NCBI GenBank assembly: GCA_003671275.1
Contig: QWPB01000182.1
Coordinates: 1 to 35,719, forward strand
Direction of reading: 5' to 3'
Length of the DNA: 35,719 nt
From: Planctomycetota bacterium
GTDB taxonomy: Bacteria > Planctomycetota > Planctomycetia > Planctomycetales > Planctomycetaceae
Shown here piece after piece: positions 8,640-17,651 of the stretch (the first letter of the stretch is position 1; each line of letters starts with the position of its first letter). Made by a program: the position numbers and the translations under genes. The notes under the pieces are model-generated. The model saw only the letters and a program-made list of their open reading frames with translations. It was not told where the DNA came from and made no database searches.

Positions 8640-11009
8640 ATGAGGTGTGGCATGCGTCGAGTAATGGTGGTCGTGGGCTGGGCTCTGGTATTGGCATGTG
8701 GTATAGCGGAGGCCCAGGAAGAGGAAGGCTATCCGCTGGCGGGTTACTACGGATTTAAGCCTGTCGAGATCACCAAGATCGATCCCCGGGCGCACTCCAT
8801 TGTCAGTGGAGACTTTAACCACGACGGACGTCACGATCTGGCCATCGTTAACAACGGCCATAGTCGGATTGATCTGTTGCTCCAGAGGGCACAGCCGGAT
8901 ATGGCCAAGGTCGCCGATAAGAATGATCGCACCGTCAACGCGGTCGAAGATCACTGGCGGATGAATCTCAAGAAGGTGGCCGTGGACCGTCCGATTTCGG
9001 CGCTCGCAGCGGGGGATCTGAACGCCGATGGGCGAACCGATCTGGTCTACTTTGGGGCTCCGGACCGGCTGGTCATTCTGCTGCAGGACGAAAAGGCCGA
9101 GTGGAAGAACCGCCAGGAAATTCGCATGGCTGACATCGAGGGGAAACCCTGGTGTGTGGTCATCGGAGACTTGAACCATGACACGTTGCAGGATCTGGTT
9201 GTGCTGGGAAAACGGTACACATCGATCCTGTATCAGCAAGCCGACGGGACGCTGGGGGCTCCTTCGAATCTTCGGAACACGGGAGGAGAACTCGGACTCG
9301 CCATGATTCAGGATCTGGATGGAGATGGTCGCAATGACCTGTTCTACACATCGACGGAAAAGGAGGCCCAGCTACTCAGCGCGCGGTTGCAGAATTCCCA
9401 GGGGCGTCTCGGGCCGGAATTGCGATTCGATGCGGTCCAGGTTCCCCGGGGCGTGACGCTGTTTGACCTCGACGGCAAGCCCGGTTCCGAAGTCCTGGTC
9501 ATCGATGGGCAAACGAATCGCGTGCGGGTCATGCAGGTCCGTCGACCATTTGAAGGGGATCTGGGAGCCAAGCTGATTCAGTACGGGATCGGCGGCGGGG
9601 CCGACGCTGGCGAACTGGTCACCGGGGATCTGGACGGGGATGGCCTGCAAGAGGTCGTGACAGCCAATCCGGAACTGGCCAGCGTGGTGGTCTTTCATCA
9701 GCGTGCCCAGAGCGGTCTCGATCTGGGCGTGGACACGCCGAGTTATCTGGGGATTACTCAGTTGCAGGCGGCCGACCTCGATGGCGACGCGAAGTCGGAG
9801 ATTGTGCTGCTCAGCCCCAAGGAAAACTCGTTGGGAATCAGTCGCTTTGAGCAGGGCAAGCTCGCGTTTCCTGAGTCCCTGCCCGTGGGTGGTAACCTGA
9901 AAGCGTTTGCCATCGCCGATCTCGACCAGGACGCCAAACCCGAGATCATCGCCGTCACGGAAATTGCCGGACGGGGAATGGACCGAAAGACCGCCTTGTC
10001 GTTTGGGAAACGTGATACCGCCGGTGCATGGTCCTTTGAAACTGCCGATCGCCCCGCAGTCGAGATTAAGCTCGCCAGTTCGCCCGAGCGGCTCAGCATG
10101 ACCGATGTGAATCTGGATGGTCGTCCGGATTACCTGTTTTTCATGAGCGGAAAACCGCCGCAGGTGTTCGTGTCCGATGAAAAGGGGCTGCCTAAAAATC
10201 TGACCGCCGGTATCTCCATGACCGAAGCGGGATTTGGTGCGGTCAATGCCTGTAAACTGGAAGAACCGGCGCTTCTGGTTTCACAGGGCAACTTTGTCCG
10301 CAGCATCCGCCTCGATGACACCGCCCGGTGGCAGGTTGTCGAGCAGTTCAATGCCGACGACTCCACGGCCAAGGTGGCGGGGTCGGCGGTTCTCGACCTT
10401 GATGGCAAGCCGGGGGATGATCTGGTCATGATCGACACCGGAGCGGCCAAGCTGCGTGTCTACCAGAATGTGGCGGGAGAATTCCAGCCCTGGAAGACGG
10501 TCGATCTGGGCCGGTTTCCGTTCAAATCCAGCTCTGTAGCGGATCTGAATGGGGATCGGCGGTTGGATCTGCTGCTGAATGGCGGGACCAAGTTCGCGGT
10601 GTTGTATGCGGGACAGTCCGACCCAGAATTGCGCGAGGTGGCCACCTACGAATCGCCGCGTCGTGAGGTCTTCCTCATGGATCTGGTTGCGGGAGATCTC
10701 AATCACGATGGTCGACCCGAGGTTTGCTTGCTCGACACGACCGCACATCTCGTCGAAATTGTCGCCTACCGTGCGGAACAAGGTCTCCAGCCTGGCCTGA
10801 ACTTCAAAGTCTTTGAAGAGAAGTCATTCCAGGGACCGGGACGCGGCGGCGTGCAGCCCCGCGAAGCTGTCATTACGGAGGTCACCGGAGATGGGCTGCC
10901 GGATCTGGTCCTGTTATGCCACGATCGAATTCTGGTCTATCCCCAGGACAGCCCGGATGCGGCAGCGGTCCCGGTAAAGGCCCCCGAACCGGTCACTGCC
11001 AAGCCCTAG
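8640..11009 (+). CDS. Exported FG-GAP/VCBS repeat beta-propeller protein
   Basis: From ATG 8640, five bases after GGAAGGTGG, this gives 789 residues; ATG 8652 is also possible and the ATG at 8595 would add an implausible N-terminus. A signal peptide ends near CGIAEAQ. At least twelve calcium-loop-like motifs are spread along the protein, for example GDFNHDGRHDLAIV, GDLNADGRTDLVYF, QDLDGDGRNDLFYT, GDLDGDGLQEVVTA, TDVNLDGRPDYLFF and GDLNHDGRPEVCLL. This is the FG-GAP/VCBS pattern of integrin-like beta-propellers, so one or two Ca2+-bound propellers are expected. Several repeats are degenerate (LDLDGKPGDDLVMI). No enzyme domain is present. It is likely a secreted or surface-bound adhesion or binding protein. 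It is flanked by its own upstream gap and a convergent kinase, so it appears monocistronic. Confidence 0.87.
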   Translation: MRCGMRRVMVVVGWALVLACGIAEAQEEEGYPLAGYYGFKPVEITKIDPRAHSIVSGDFNHDGRHDLAIVNNGHSRIDLLLQRAQPDMAKVADKNDRTVNAVEDHWRMNLKKVAVDRPISALAAGDLNADGRTDLVYFGAPDRLVILLQDEKAEWKNRQEIRMADIEGKPWCVVIGDLNHDTLQDLVVLGKRYTSILYQQADGTLGAPSNLRNTGGELGLAMIQDLDGDGRNDLFYTSTEKEAQLLSARLQNSQGRLGPELRFDAVQVPRGVTLFDLDGKPGSEVLVIDGQTNRVRVMQVRRPFEGDLGAKLIQYGIGGGADAGELVTGDLDGDGLQEVVTANPELASVVVFHQRAQSGLDLGVDTPSYLGITQLQAADLDGDAKSEIVLLSPKENSLGISRFEQGKLAFPESLPVGGNLKAFAIADLDQDAKPEIIAVTEIAGRGMDRKTALSFGKRDTAGAWSFETADRPAVEIKLASSPERLSMTDVNLDGRPDYLFFMSGKPPQVFVSDEKGLPKNLTAGISMTEAGFGAVNACKLEEPALLVSQGNFVRSIRLDDTARWQVVEQFNADDSTAKVAGSAVLDLDGKPGDDLVMIDTGAAKLRVYQNVAGEFQPWKTVDLGRFPFKSSSVADLNGDRRLDLLLNGGTKFAVLYAGQSDPELREVATYESPRREVFLMDLVAGDLNHDGRPEVCLLDTTAHLVEIVAYRAEQGLQPGLNFKVFEEKSFQGPGRGGVQPREAVITEVTGDGLPDLVLLCHDRILVYPQDSPDAAAVPVKAPEPVTAKP

Positions 11010-11040
11010 ATGTGGATTCTGAATCGGTCTTCAGAACGCC

Positions 11041-11109
11041 CAGGCAGGAATGTCCATGCCATGGAAAATGTCTGTACCACAGGATCAGTGGTGCAGGCAT
11101 TCCTGTCTG
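11041..11109. terminator. Three-way-junction-like inverted repeat between convergent genes
   Basis: An outer 12-bp stem (11041-11052 with 11098-11109, one G-U) encloses a small hairpin (TCCAT-GCC-ATGGA, 11053-11065) and a second 8-bp hairpin (TGTACCAC-AGGATCA-GTGGTGCA, 11073-11095). It sits between the convergent FG-GAP and kinase genes, so a bidirectional terminator is the simple reading. The branched shape would also fit a small structured RNA or a mobile palindromic element. Confidence 0.45.
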
Positions 11110-11182
11110 CTTGACCTGTGAACCACTTCTAAAACGACGCTCGATACGGGTGAACTTCACCTTCCGTTGCAGCCCGTCGGAA

Positions 11183-13258
11183 TCACATTGATAGCCGCCG
11201 CAGCAGCAGCCAGAACGCCAGCAACATCGCGCTGAACACTCCGATCGCAATGGAACCGAGACGGACGAATACGTTTTTCAGGTCATCAATCGGCTTCAGC
11301 GCGATATCACGCCGCTCTTGAACAATGGCGATCCATTGCGTGTTCTGAACACGAGACCAGGCAGCGAGCCAGTTCCCCTGGTAATTCGGATCGAATTCGC
11401 CGATCGGGTCATGGTACCGATCCGTCCTCTCGGTTTCCGAGCGTTGAATGACGGACGCCTGAGTCTCATCGATGTACGGTGGCTCGGTCCGTTGGGCCAT
11501 GTTGGCCGCTGTCATCCAATGATGATCGAGCAGCGCCAGGCGTTTCCGTCCCTGTTCCCCGATTTCGACAAACTGCGCCAATGCGAGGAACCGCTGGTCA
11601 GCGCGGGCTTCGCCTTTGAGCTGATCTTCCCAGGGATTCAGCAAATCAGTCAGGTGGAGCGAACGGCCCAGCACGCCCAGCACCTGCTGGTGGGATTCAT
11701 CCCACACGGGGACGGCAATCGCGATTGCAAACTGCCCGGTGGCCGAACTCTGATAGGCCGCCGAGACGCCACTGACCTTTCGCGGCATCAGCGATCCGAT
11801 GGTGGCCGACTCCGGAAAATCACGCCCCTGTCCATGGAAATAGTCGCGGTGATGGAAGTGACTTCCAACGGTTCCGCCTTCGACCGGATTGCGGTAGATC
11901 TGCCGCCCCTGAGCATTGGTTAAAAACCAGCTACGGTCCTGATGGCGCTTTCCGGATTTTTCGCGGACGGCATTCAGTCTCTGAACAACGGAAACCAGAG
12001 TCTCCTGGCCCGGAGCCTTCTCGCTACAGATGGCCACCAGTTCCGGTTCGGCGAGCGCGGTTGCGGCAGTAATGTATTGTCGGACATCCGGGTGAACGGC
12101 CTCGGCCTCCAGTTCTTCGATGCGGTTGAGGATCTCTTGATTCACACTCTCCGCCAGAATGCGAGCACTGATGACCTCCCCGGCCAAGGCCCGCTGCAGC
12201 AGGTTCTCTTCAGCCGTCTTTACGATGCGTGAGGTGGCTGAATCGGCCATCCAGTACATCGCGATCAGAAACAGTATGGGCCCAAACAGTGCCAGCAGGA
12301 CGACCTGTCTCCGCGACCGGGCTCGATCACGCTGCTCAAGCAGCTCAAAGACCAGCTGGGCATTGGCCAATCGCCGGGCGGGATCGCGTTCGAGACATCG
12401 ATCGACAATCTCGATCAAACGCCGGTCGATCCCCGGGATCTCGCGATGGGCCTGCGGTGGGGGGATCTCCAGCAGCAGACGGCGATAGGTTGCCAGGCGA
12501 TCTTCGGTAGTCGTGGCCCGCTGTAACTGGGCTTCCAGCGCGGGGGAGCGTCCGGGAGGGGAGCCCGTCAGCATCTGATACAGCAATGCTCCGAGAGCAT
12601 ACACATCCCACCGGGCATCCGGTACGCCATCCAGAACGGCCTGCTCGGGAGCCATGTAGAACAGTGTTCCAAGTGAAGGAGTGCGTTCGCTGGAAAGTCG
12701 CGACTGGCCAAAATCACAGAGTCGCGCATCCCCCCCGGCATCGAACAACACATTGGCGGGCTTCAGATCACAATGCAGCACTCCACTGCCATGGGCGTGG
12801 ATCAACGCCTGTGTCATCACACGGGCGATCCGCACGGCATCTTCGATGGGCAGCCGCCCCCGTTCCAGCCGCTGGGCCAGCGAACCGTTCTCCAGATACT
12901 CCATCACAAAGTACGGCGGATCATGATCCCAGGCCACATCCAGCAACCGGACGATATTGCGAGACGTATACAGAACAGCCAGCTTCTCGACTTCGCGACT
13001 GAGCAACGACCAATCCACGCCGCGACCACGGGCATAGAACTTGATGGCCACCTTCTTCCCGGTTCGCAGCTCACGGGCCAGCCAGACCGAGCCGAACGAT
13101 CCTTCGCCGAGACACTGCTCAATCTGATAACCCGGCACCGCCCCCGGAGTCTGCAGGGAGCGCAGGCTTAAAGTCTGGGAGACCTCGCGCGCCGTGAGAT
13201 CCTGAACCTCAGTCCCATCGAGTGGCGTTTCGGAAACGGGCTCAGGCAACGAATTCAC
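11183..13258 (-). CDS. Membrane Ser/Thr protein kinase with Cache-like sensor
   Basis: I place the start at GTG 13258, eight bases after GGGAGA, giving 691 residues. The frame stays open up to 13480 but that part looks non-coding. The N-terminal half is a Hanks-type kinase: glycine loop GEGSFGSV (51-58), catalytic Lys in VAIKF (73), HCDLKPAN (162-169), DFG (182-184) and an APEQ segment. The catalytic-loop residue before Asp is Cys, so this is a non-RD kinase. One membrane helix (~318-338) leads to a ~320-residue extracytoplasmic region with dCache-like features (SWFLTNAQGRQIYRNP, HHRDYFHGQGRD, IAIAVPVWD), closed by a second helix near the C-terminus (VFSAMLLAFWLLLRR). The expected role is sensing an external ligand and phosphorylating cytoplasmic proteins. 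It is convergent with the FG-GAP gene and divergent from the oxidoreductase. Confidence 0.88.
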   Translation of the reverse strand: MNSLPEPVSETPLDGTEVQDLTAREVSQTLSLRSLQTPGAVPGYQIEQCLGEGSFGSVWLARELRTGKKVAIKFYARGRGVDWSLLSREVEKLAVLYTSRNIVRLLDVAWDHDPPYFVMEYLENGSLAQRLERGRLPIEDAVRIARVMTQALIHAHGSGVLHCDLKPANVLFDAGGDARLCDFGQSRLSSERTPSLGTLFYMAPEQAVLDGVPDARWDVYALGALLYQMLTGSPPGRSPALEAQLQRATTTEDRLATYRRLLLEIPPPQAHREIPGIDRRLIEIVDRCLERDPARRLANAQLVFELLEQRDRARSRRQVVLLALFGPILFLIAMYWMADSATSRIVKTAEENLLQRALAGEVISARILAESVNQEILNRIEELEAEAVHPDVRQYITAATALAEPELVAICSEKAPGQETLVSVVQRLNAVREKSGKRHQDRSWFLTNAQGRQIYRNPVEGGTVGSHFHHRDYFHGQGRDFPESATIGSLMPRKVSGVSAAYQSSATGQFAIAIAVPVWDESHQQVLGVLGRSLHLTDLLNPWEDQLKGEARADQRFLALAQFVEIGEQGRKRLALLDHHWMTAANMAQRTEPPYIDETQASVIQRSETERTDRYHDPIGEFDPNYQGNWLAAWSRVQNTQWIAIVQERRDIALKPIDDLKNVFVRLGSIAIGVFSAMLLAFWLLLRRLSM

Positions 13259-13534
13259 GCAGGCATTCTCCCTGAGAACAGCTTCAGAATTGGCATCAGG
13301 AAGGAAGGCGGGCTGGCATGCCCCACCGACCAATGGCACGAACATTCCTGCTTGAGCCAACGGAAGACAGAATCTGAGTCGGATCTCGTTGACACATAGG
13401 ATATCACTCCCCGAGCGCCGGGTCAGTACGAGGCCCTCGCGTTTGCCAACTCGTCGTGACACTTGCGTTCCTCCGCCCACCGGAACACACTCAATTCAAC
13501 CGCCCTTCATGGTTCCCCCGCAGCGAGCAATACC

Positions 13535-14833
13535 ATGGCACAATCCCGCAGAAGCTTCCTTTCGCAATCCCTCACGGCTGCCGGGGCGATGGCAGCCGCG
13601 CCCCTGTTCATTCCAGGGCATGTTTTGGGAAAGAATGGGGCCACGCCGCCGAGCGAGCGGATTCACTTGGGAGTGATCGGCATCGGTCCTCGGGCCACCT
13701 ATGACTTGAAACCGATGCTGACATTTGGGGATGTCCGCTGTGTGGCTATCGCCGATGTGCAGGCCACGCGGCGGGAGGCTGGCAAGAAGCTGGTGGATAC
13801 CGCCTATGGAAATGCCGATTGCCAACTGCACCGGGATTTCCGTGAACTGCTCGATCGCAAGGAGATCGATGCCGTGCTGATTGGTACAGGAGATCGCTGG
13901 CATGCTCCGGCGGCGATGCTGGCTGCGGAAGCGGGTAAGGACATCTACTGCGAGAAGCCGTGCGGCATCACGATTGGATTGTGCCAGGAACTGGCGGAAA
14001 CGATTACCCGAACGAAGCGTGTCTTTCAGGCGGGCACACAGCGAAGGAGCGTCCCGAATTTTCAGAAGGCGGTCGAACTGGCCCACACGGGAAAACTCGG
14101 AAAGCTCCAAACGCTGGTCGCTTCGGTCTATCTGCCATCGATTGAGACCACCTGGCTCCCCGGCGAACCGACGCCGCAGCGTGACGTTTGCGATTGGAAT
14201 CTGTGGCTTGGCCCCGCTGCCTGGCGTCCGTACAACAACAAGTATGTCGCCGGACAATGGCGGGGATATTGGGACTTTGATTCGGGAGCCCGGCTACTCG
14301 ACTGGGGTGCCCACACGGTCGATCTGTGCCAGTGGGCCAATCAGGCGGATGACACGTTACCCGTGGAATACGAACCCGGCGAGAACAAGATTACCGCGAC
14401 CTATGCCAATGGGGTGAAACTCGTTCTCGACTGTTTGAAGACCCCCTTTGGGGAACGAACGGGCTGGATTCAGCACTTGAGCACGTGTCCCGTTCGATTC
14501 ATTGGCGAAGAGGCCACCGTGGAAACCGGCGACAGCGGTGACATCGAAGTCACGCGGGAGAGTCTAAAACGGGAACTGCCTGATCCCTCAAAGAAGGTCA
14601 TCGGGCTGGACGTTTCCGCGCATGCGAGAAACTTCTTTGACTGCATGCGAACTCGCGAGAAGACCCACGCCAACGAACAGGTGATGCGCCGATCACATAT
14701 CGCTTGTCATGCTGCCGCGCTCTCGTGGATTCTGCAACGCAAGCTGCGGATTGACCCGATGACAGAGCTCTTTATCGAGGATGACGAGGCCAACAGTGTT
14801 CGGACCCGTCCCTCTCGTTCCTGGCAGGGATAG
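13535..14833 (+). CDS. Tat-exported Gfo/Idh/MocA family oxidoreductase
   Basis: ATG 13535 begins MAQSRRSFLSQSL, a twin-arginine signal, giving 432 residues; an in-frame ATG at 13463 adds a poor extension. A Rossmann nucleotide-binding segment GVIGIGPRA (46-54) and the family's catalytic EKPCG (140-144) are clear. The C-terminal half matches the planctomycete sub-family of this fold (CDWNLWLGPA, DSGARLLDWGAHTVDLCQWA). Members use tightly bound NAD(P) to oxidise or reduce sugars and related alcohols; the substrate cannot be read from sequence. Tat export fits folding with cofactor in the cytoplasm. The gene is divergent from the kinase gene and convergent with CCA nucleotidyltransferase, 17 bp apart, so it is probably transcribed alone. 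Confidence 0.9.
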   Translation: MAQSRRSFLSQSLTAAGAMAAAPLFIPGHVLGKNGATPPSERIHLGVIGIGPRATYDLKPMLTFGDVRCVAIADVQATRREAGKKLVDTAYGNADCQLHRDFRELLDRKEIDAVLIGTGDRWHAPAAMLAAEAGKDIYCEKPCGITIGLCQELAETITRTKRVFQAGTQRRSVPNFQKAVELAHTGKLGKLQTLVASVYLPSIETTWLPGEPTPQRDVCDWNLWLGPAAWRPYNNKYVAGQWRGYWDFDSGARLLDWGAHTVDLCQWANQADDTLPVEYEPGENKITATYANGVKLVLDCLKTPFGERTGWIQHLSTCPVRFIGEEATVETGDSGDIEVTRESLKRELPDPSKKVIGLDVSAHARNFFDCMRTREKTHANEQVMRRSHIACHAAALSWILQRKLRIDPMTELFIEDDEANSVRTRPSRSWQG

Positions 14834-14850
14834 TGCCGCCTCCGAACGGT

Positions 14851-16140
14851 TCAAGCGGGTGCAATCATCTTCCGCAGCCGCTCTAGAGCCGTCTCGCGAT
14901 CCCGCAGTTCACCGTTCAGCTGGGCATCTCGTAGCGTATCCAAAATCTCTTTGAAGCGTGGTCCCGGACGAAGTCCAGACTCGATCAGATCGCGCCCGCT
15001 GACGAGTTCCGGAGGATGGATCTGTTCATGGGAATGTTCCGCGAGGTAGGCATCGATAAAATCGGATGACAGCTGTGAGGCTCCCCGGGATGCGGCAAGG
15101 GCCCGCACCAGATGCCGAAGATCTGTTGCCAGTGGATGAGCCAAAATACGCTTTAGCTGGGCATCTGTCTGAAGGATTGCCGTGTGCCACTGGTTCTGGT
15201 GACTGACAAGCCACGCAATCGATTGCATCTCATGCACTGAAAGTTTGAGACGGCGGGCGATATCCCAGACAGTTCCGGCGGCTTCCTGGCGGGTGCGTGG
15301 TTCGTGCGGCGTCGCCGGAAGGGTGTGCCACATGGCTGCGGCGGCCAGTTCGAAGCGGGCGCACTTCGGCAGCACCGCCAACACCGCGGCTGCGGGCTGC
15401 GTTTCGTTTGTCAGCTCGGGAAACAGGACTGGGAGCAACCCGGTCTCGCTCATCAACTCGAATCCGCGAGCCCGCTGCGGGTGAGCCAGAACGCGGCGAA
15501 GTTCCTGGGCAATCCGCTCCGCACTGACCACCTGAATTTCGCCCGCCATCTGACGCACGGCGTCGCGTGTCTGCGGATCGAGTTCAAACTCCAGTGTCGC
15601 GGCGAACCGGACCGCCCGCAGCATTCGCAGTTTGTCCTCGGTCATCCGTTCGAGGGGATCGCCGATCGCCCGCAGCCGACGTACTTCAATATCTGCCTGC
15701 CCTCCCACGAAGTCCAGCACCCGCTGCTCCAGCGGGTCGTAGAACATTCCGTTGATCGTGAAATCCCGGCGGCGGGCGTCTTCTTCCGGCGTGGCAAAGG
15801 TGACTTGACTCGGGCGGCGACCATCGTGATATGGACCTTCGGTGCGAAAGGTGGCGACCTCCACCGGCTCCGCGCCCGGGACGGTCGGTAACACAACAAT
15901 GACTCCGAAGCTGGCCCCCACTGACAGCGTTCGCTTCTTGCCGAACAGCGTGCGTACGTGCTCGGGGGGGGCACTCGTGGCGACATCATAATCCTTTGCC
16001 CGCTGCCCCATCAGCAGGTCTCGCACGCATCCCCCGGCCCAATAGGCGACAGCCCCTGCCGCTCGCAGTTGGCGGACAACATCGATCGCGAACTCGCGCG
16101 AGGCAGTGGATTCACCAGAGAGGGGGAAGACGGAACTCAA
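14851..16140 (-). CDS. cca: CCA tRNA nucleotidyltransferase / poly(A) polymerase family
   Basis: This 429-residue class II nucleotidyltransferase would add or repair the 3'-CCA of tRNA in the cytoplasm. Motifs in order: GGCVRD (36-41), the metal-binding DYD in DYDVAT (50-55), RRRDFTINGM (123-132) and RAVRFA (175-180), followed by a helical body and tail domain. The start is TTG at 16140, six bases after AAGGA. It overlaps the stop of the upstream HlyD gene by TTGA, so translation is probably coupled to the export cluster. Poly(A) polymerase and A-only adding enzymes share the same motifs and cannot be excluded. The coupling of a housekeeping tRNA enzyme to an envelope operon is unusual. Confidence 0.9.
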   Translation of the reverse strand: MSSVFPLSGESTASREFAIDVVRQLRAAGAVAYWAGGCVRDLLMGQRAKDYDVATSAPPEHVRTLFGKKRTLSVGASFGVIVVLPTVPGAEPVEVATFRTEGPYHDGRRPSQVTFATPEEDARRRDFTINGMFYDPLEQRVLDFVGGQADIEVRRLRAIGDPLERMTEDKLRMLRAVRFAATLEFELDPQTRDAVRQMAGEIQVVSAERIAQELRRVLAHPQRARGFELMSETGLLPVLFPELTNETQPAAAVLAVLPKCARFELAAAAMWHTLPATPHEPRTRQEAAGTVWDIARRLKLSVHEMQSIAWLVSHQNQWHTAILQTDAQLKRILAHPLATDLRHLVRALAASRGASQLSSDFIDAYLAEHSHEQIHPPELVSGRDLIESGLRPGPRFKEILDTLRDAQLNGELRDRETALERLRKMIAPA

Positions 16141-17486
16141 GGCGCGTCCTTGTATCGCAACCAGACACCATGCACGACCCGATCACTCGGGAAGATGACG
16201 ACTCGGTCGTTCTCCGCCAGGCCATCGAGCACCTCGGCAAAGTCCGAGTTGTGATGCCCAATTTTCACAGTCTTACGCAGAGCTTTGCCCTCAGCGTCGG
16301 AGGTAAACACGGACCAGTCCCGATCATGGCGGAACAAGGCGCTCATCGGCACTCGCAGGACATTCGCTCGGTCCCAAGTCACGATTCGGGCTTCGAATCG
16401 GAACCGATCGCCAAAATGATCCGGAACGGGTGAAACCAGATCCCCAATCACATTGACCCGCTGCTCCTCCACGCCCAGTGCCGAAACTTTGGTAAATGCG
16501 CCCGGCTCAATCAACCGGACCTGTGCCTCCAGCACGCCGTCACCGCCCCAGTGTTCAATATGCATGTGGGCCCCCGGAGTGATCCGAACGGCATCCGTCG
16601 AAAGGACATCGATTTCCAGTTCAATGTCTCGCGGGTCACCAATCTCGATCAGAGGAGCCCCCGGTGCTACGACCGCCGCGCTTTCCTGAAAGACCCGGAG
16701 GACCTTACCTTGAATCGGAGCGACCAGATCCAGATGCCATTCGGGAGCGTCCGTGCTGTCATTGGGCTGGGTCCGCAGGAGCGAACTCTGGGCAACTTCC
16801 AGCTCAAAGGAGGCGATCTCCCGGGCGACATTGGCGGAACGATGCTCCTCCGTTCGCACCCGGTAATTGGTATTGGCATCCTCAACTTCCTGGTCAAAGG
16901 AGGCATCCCCCAACCGCAGACGCATGCGGCGGTCCAGCTGGGATTGGGCCGATTCCATCGCCGCCCTGGACGCTTCGGCATTGGCATCGGCTCGGCGGAC
17001 GGCAGCTTCGGCAGCCTTCACGCGGGCCTCGGCGGCGGTGCGATTGCGCGGGTCCAGCAGGTCAGGATTCGTTGGCAGGATAGTGGCCAGTAACGTTTGT
17101 CCCGCCACGAGCGGATCGCCGGGCTTCAGAATGACCCGCTGCAACTGCCCTGCCAACGGGGCCGACACCACGTACTTCTCGCGAATCCGCGTGCGACCAT
17201 CTTCGTTCACGGTCACTTCCAGAGGGCCACGCGTTACAACGGCGCCATCCACCTCGACCGGCTGTGGTCGAAACGAAAAACCGATCGCCACCAGAATGGC
17301 CCCCGCGATCAGCCACGTGATAACTCTCCGGACCCACACCATGTCATCGATCTTTACACCGGGATTCCGCCCGGTCGGTGGTTCGGCTGTCACACAACCG
17401 GATGGCCCAACTTCCCAGGACACCGCAATCGTCGTGGAAGGTTCACCGACTTCCGCCAAGGATTGATCTTCCTGGAAATCCCGCAC
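16137..17486 (-). CDS. HlyD-type periplasmic adaptor (second in cluster)
   Basis: This is a 449-residue membrane-fusion protein if translated from GTG 17486. ATG 17342 (401 residues) is an alternative that begins just before the membrane anchor (VRRVITWLIAGAILVAIGF). Lipoyl/barrel-sandwich halves are visible as YVVSAPLAGQLQRVILKPGD and LDLVAPIQGKVLRVFQES, split by a ~100-residue alpha-hairpin rich in Ala, Arg and Glu. A beta-barrel region with VNVIGDLVSPVP and RVPMSALFRHDRDW follows. Such adaptors bridge an inner-membrane pump and a TolC channel. No pump gene is present nearby; the neighbours are TolC (165 bp upstream) and CCA nucleotidyltransferase, which overlaps its stop. The GTG start has only a weak ribosome site. 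Confidence 0.87.
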   Translation of the reverse strand: MRDFQEDQSLAEVGEPSTTIAVSWEVGPSGCVTAEPPTGRNPGVKIDDMVWVRRVITWLIAGAILVAIGFSFRPQPVEVDGAVVTRGPLEVTVNEDGRTRIREKYVVSAPLAGQLQRVILKPGDPLVAGQTLLATILPTNPDLLDPRNRTAAEARVKAAEAAVRRADANAEASRAAMESAQSQLDRRMRLRLGDASFDQEVEDANTNYRVRTEEHRSANVAREIASFELEVAQSSLLRTQPNDSTDAPEWHLDLVAPIQGKVLRVFQESAAVVAPGAPLIEIGDPRDIELEIDVLSTDAVRITPGAHMHIEHWGGDGVLEAQVRLIEPGAFTKVSALGVEEQRVNVIGDLVSPVPDHFGDRFRFEARIVTWDRANVLRVPMSALFRHDRDWSVFTSDAEGKALRKTVKIGHHNSDFAEVLDGLAENDRVVIFPSDRVVHGVWLRYKDAP

Positions 17487-17651
17487 GCATACTCTAAATG
17501 CCTTTGACGGGGGTCAATCCTTCCCCACAGATTCTCAGGGCGGTCTTCCTGGGAATCAGCCGGAACGGCACTTCACGGGGCCACGGAGAACTCTGTTCTT
17601 GGATGGGGAAACTGTGATTCTGAAATTGATCACCGGTCCGGAATTCAGGGG

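Noticed and set aside
8405-8653. Short minus-strand frame in the gap before the FG-GAP gene
   Set aside because: No ribosome site or family resemblance; it overlaps the FG-GAP gene start.
7335-9239. 634-residue open frame on the minus strand
   Set aside because: It is antisense to the DUF1501 and FG-GAP genes, crosses their intergenic region, and shows no domain; it is a GC-driven shadow.
13259-13480. N-terminal extension of the kinase frame
   Set aside because: It has no recognisable domain and would overlap the region needed for promoters; GTG 13258 has a good ribosome site.
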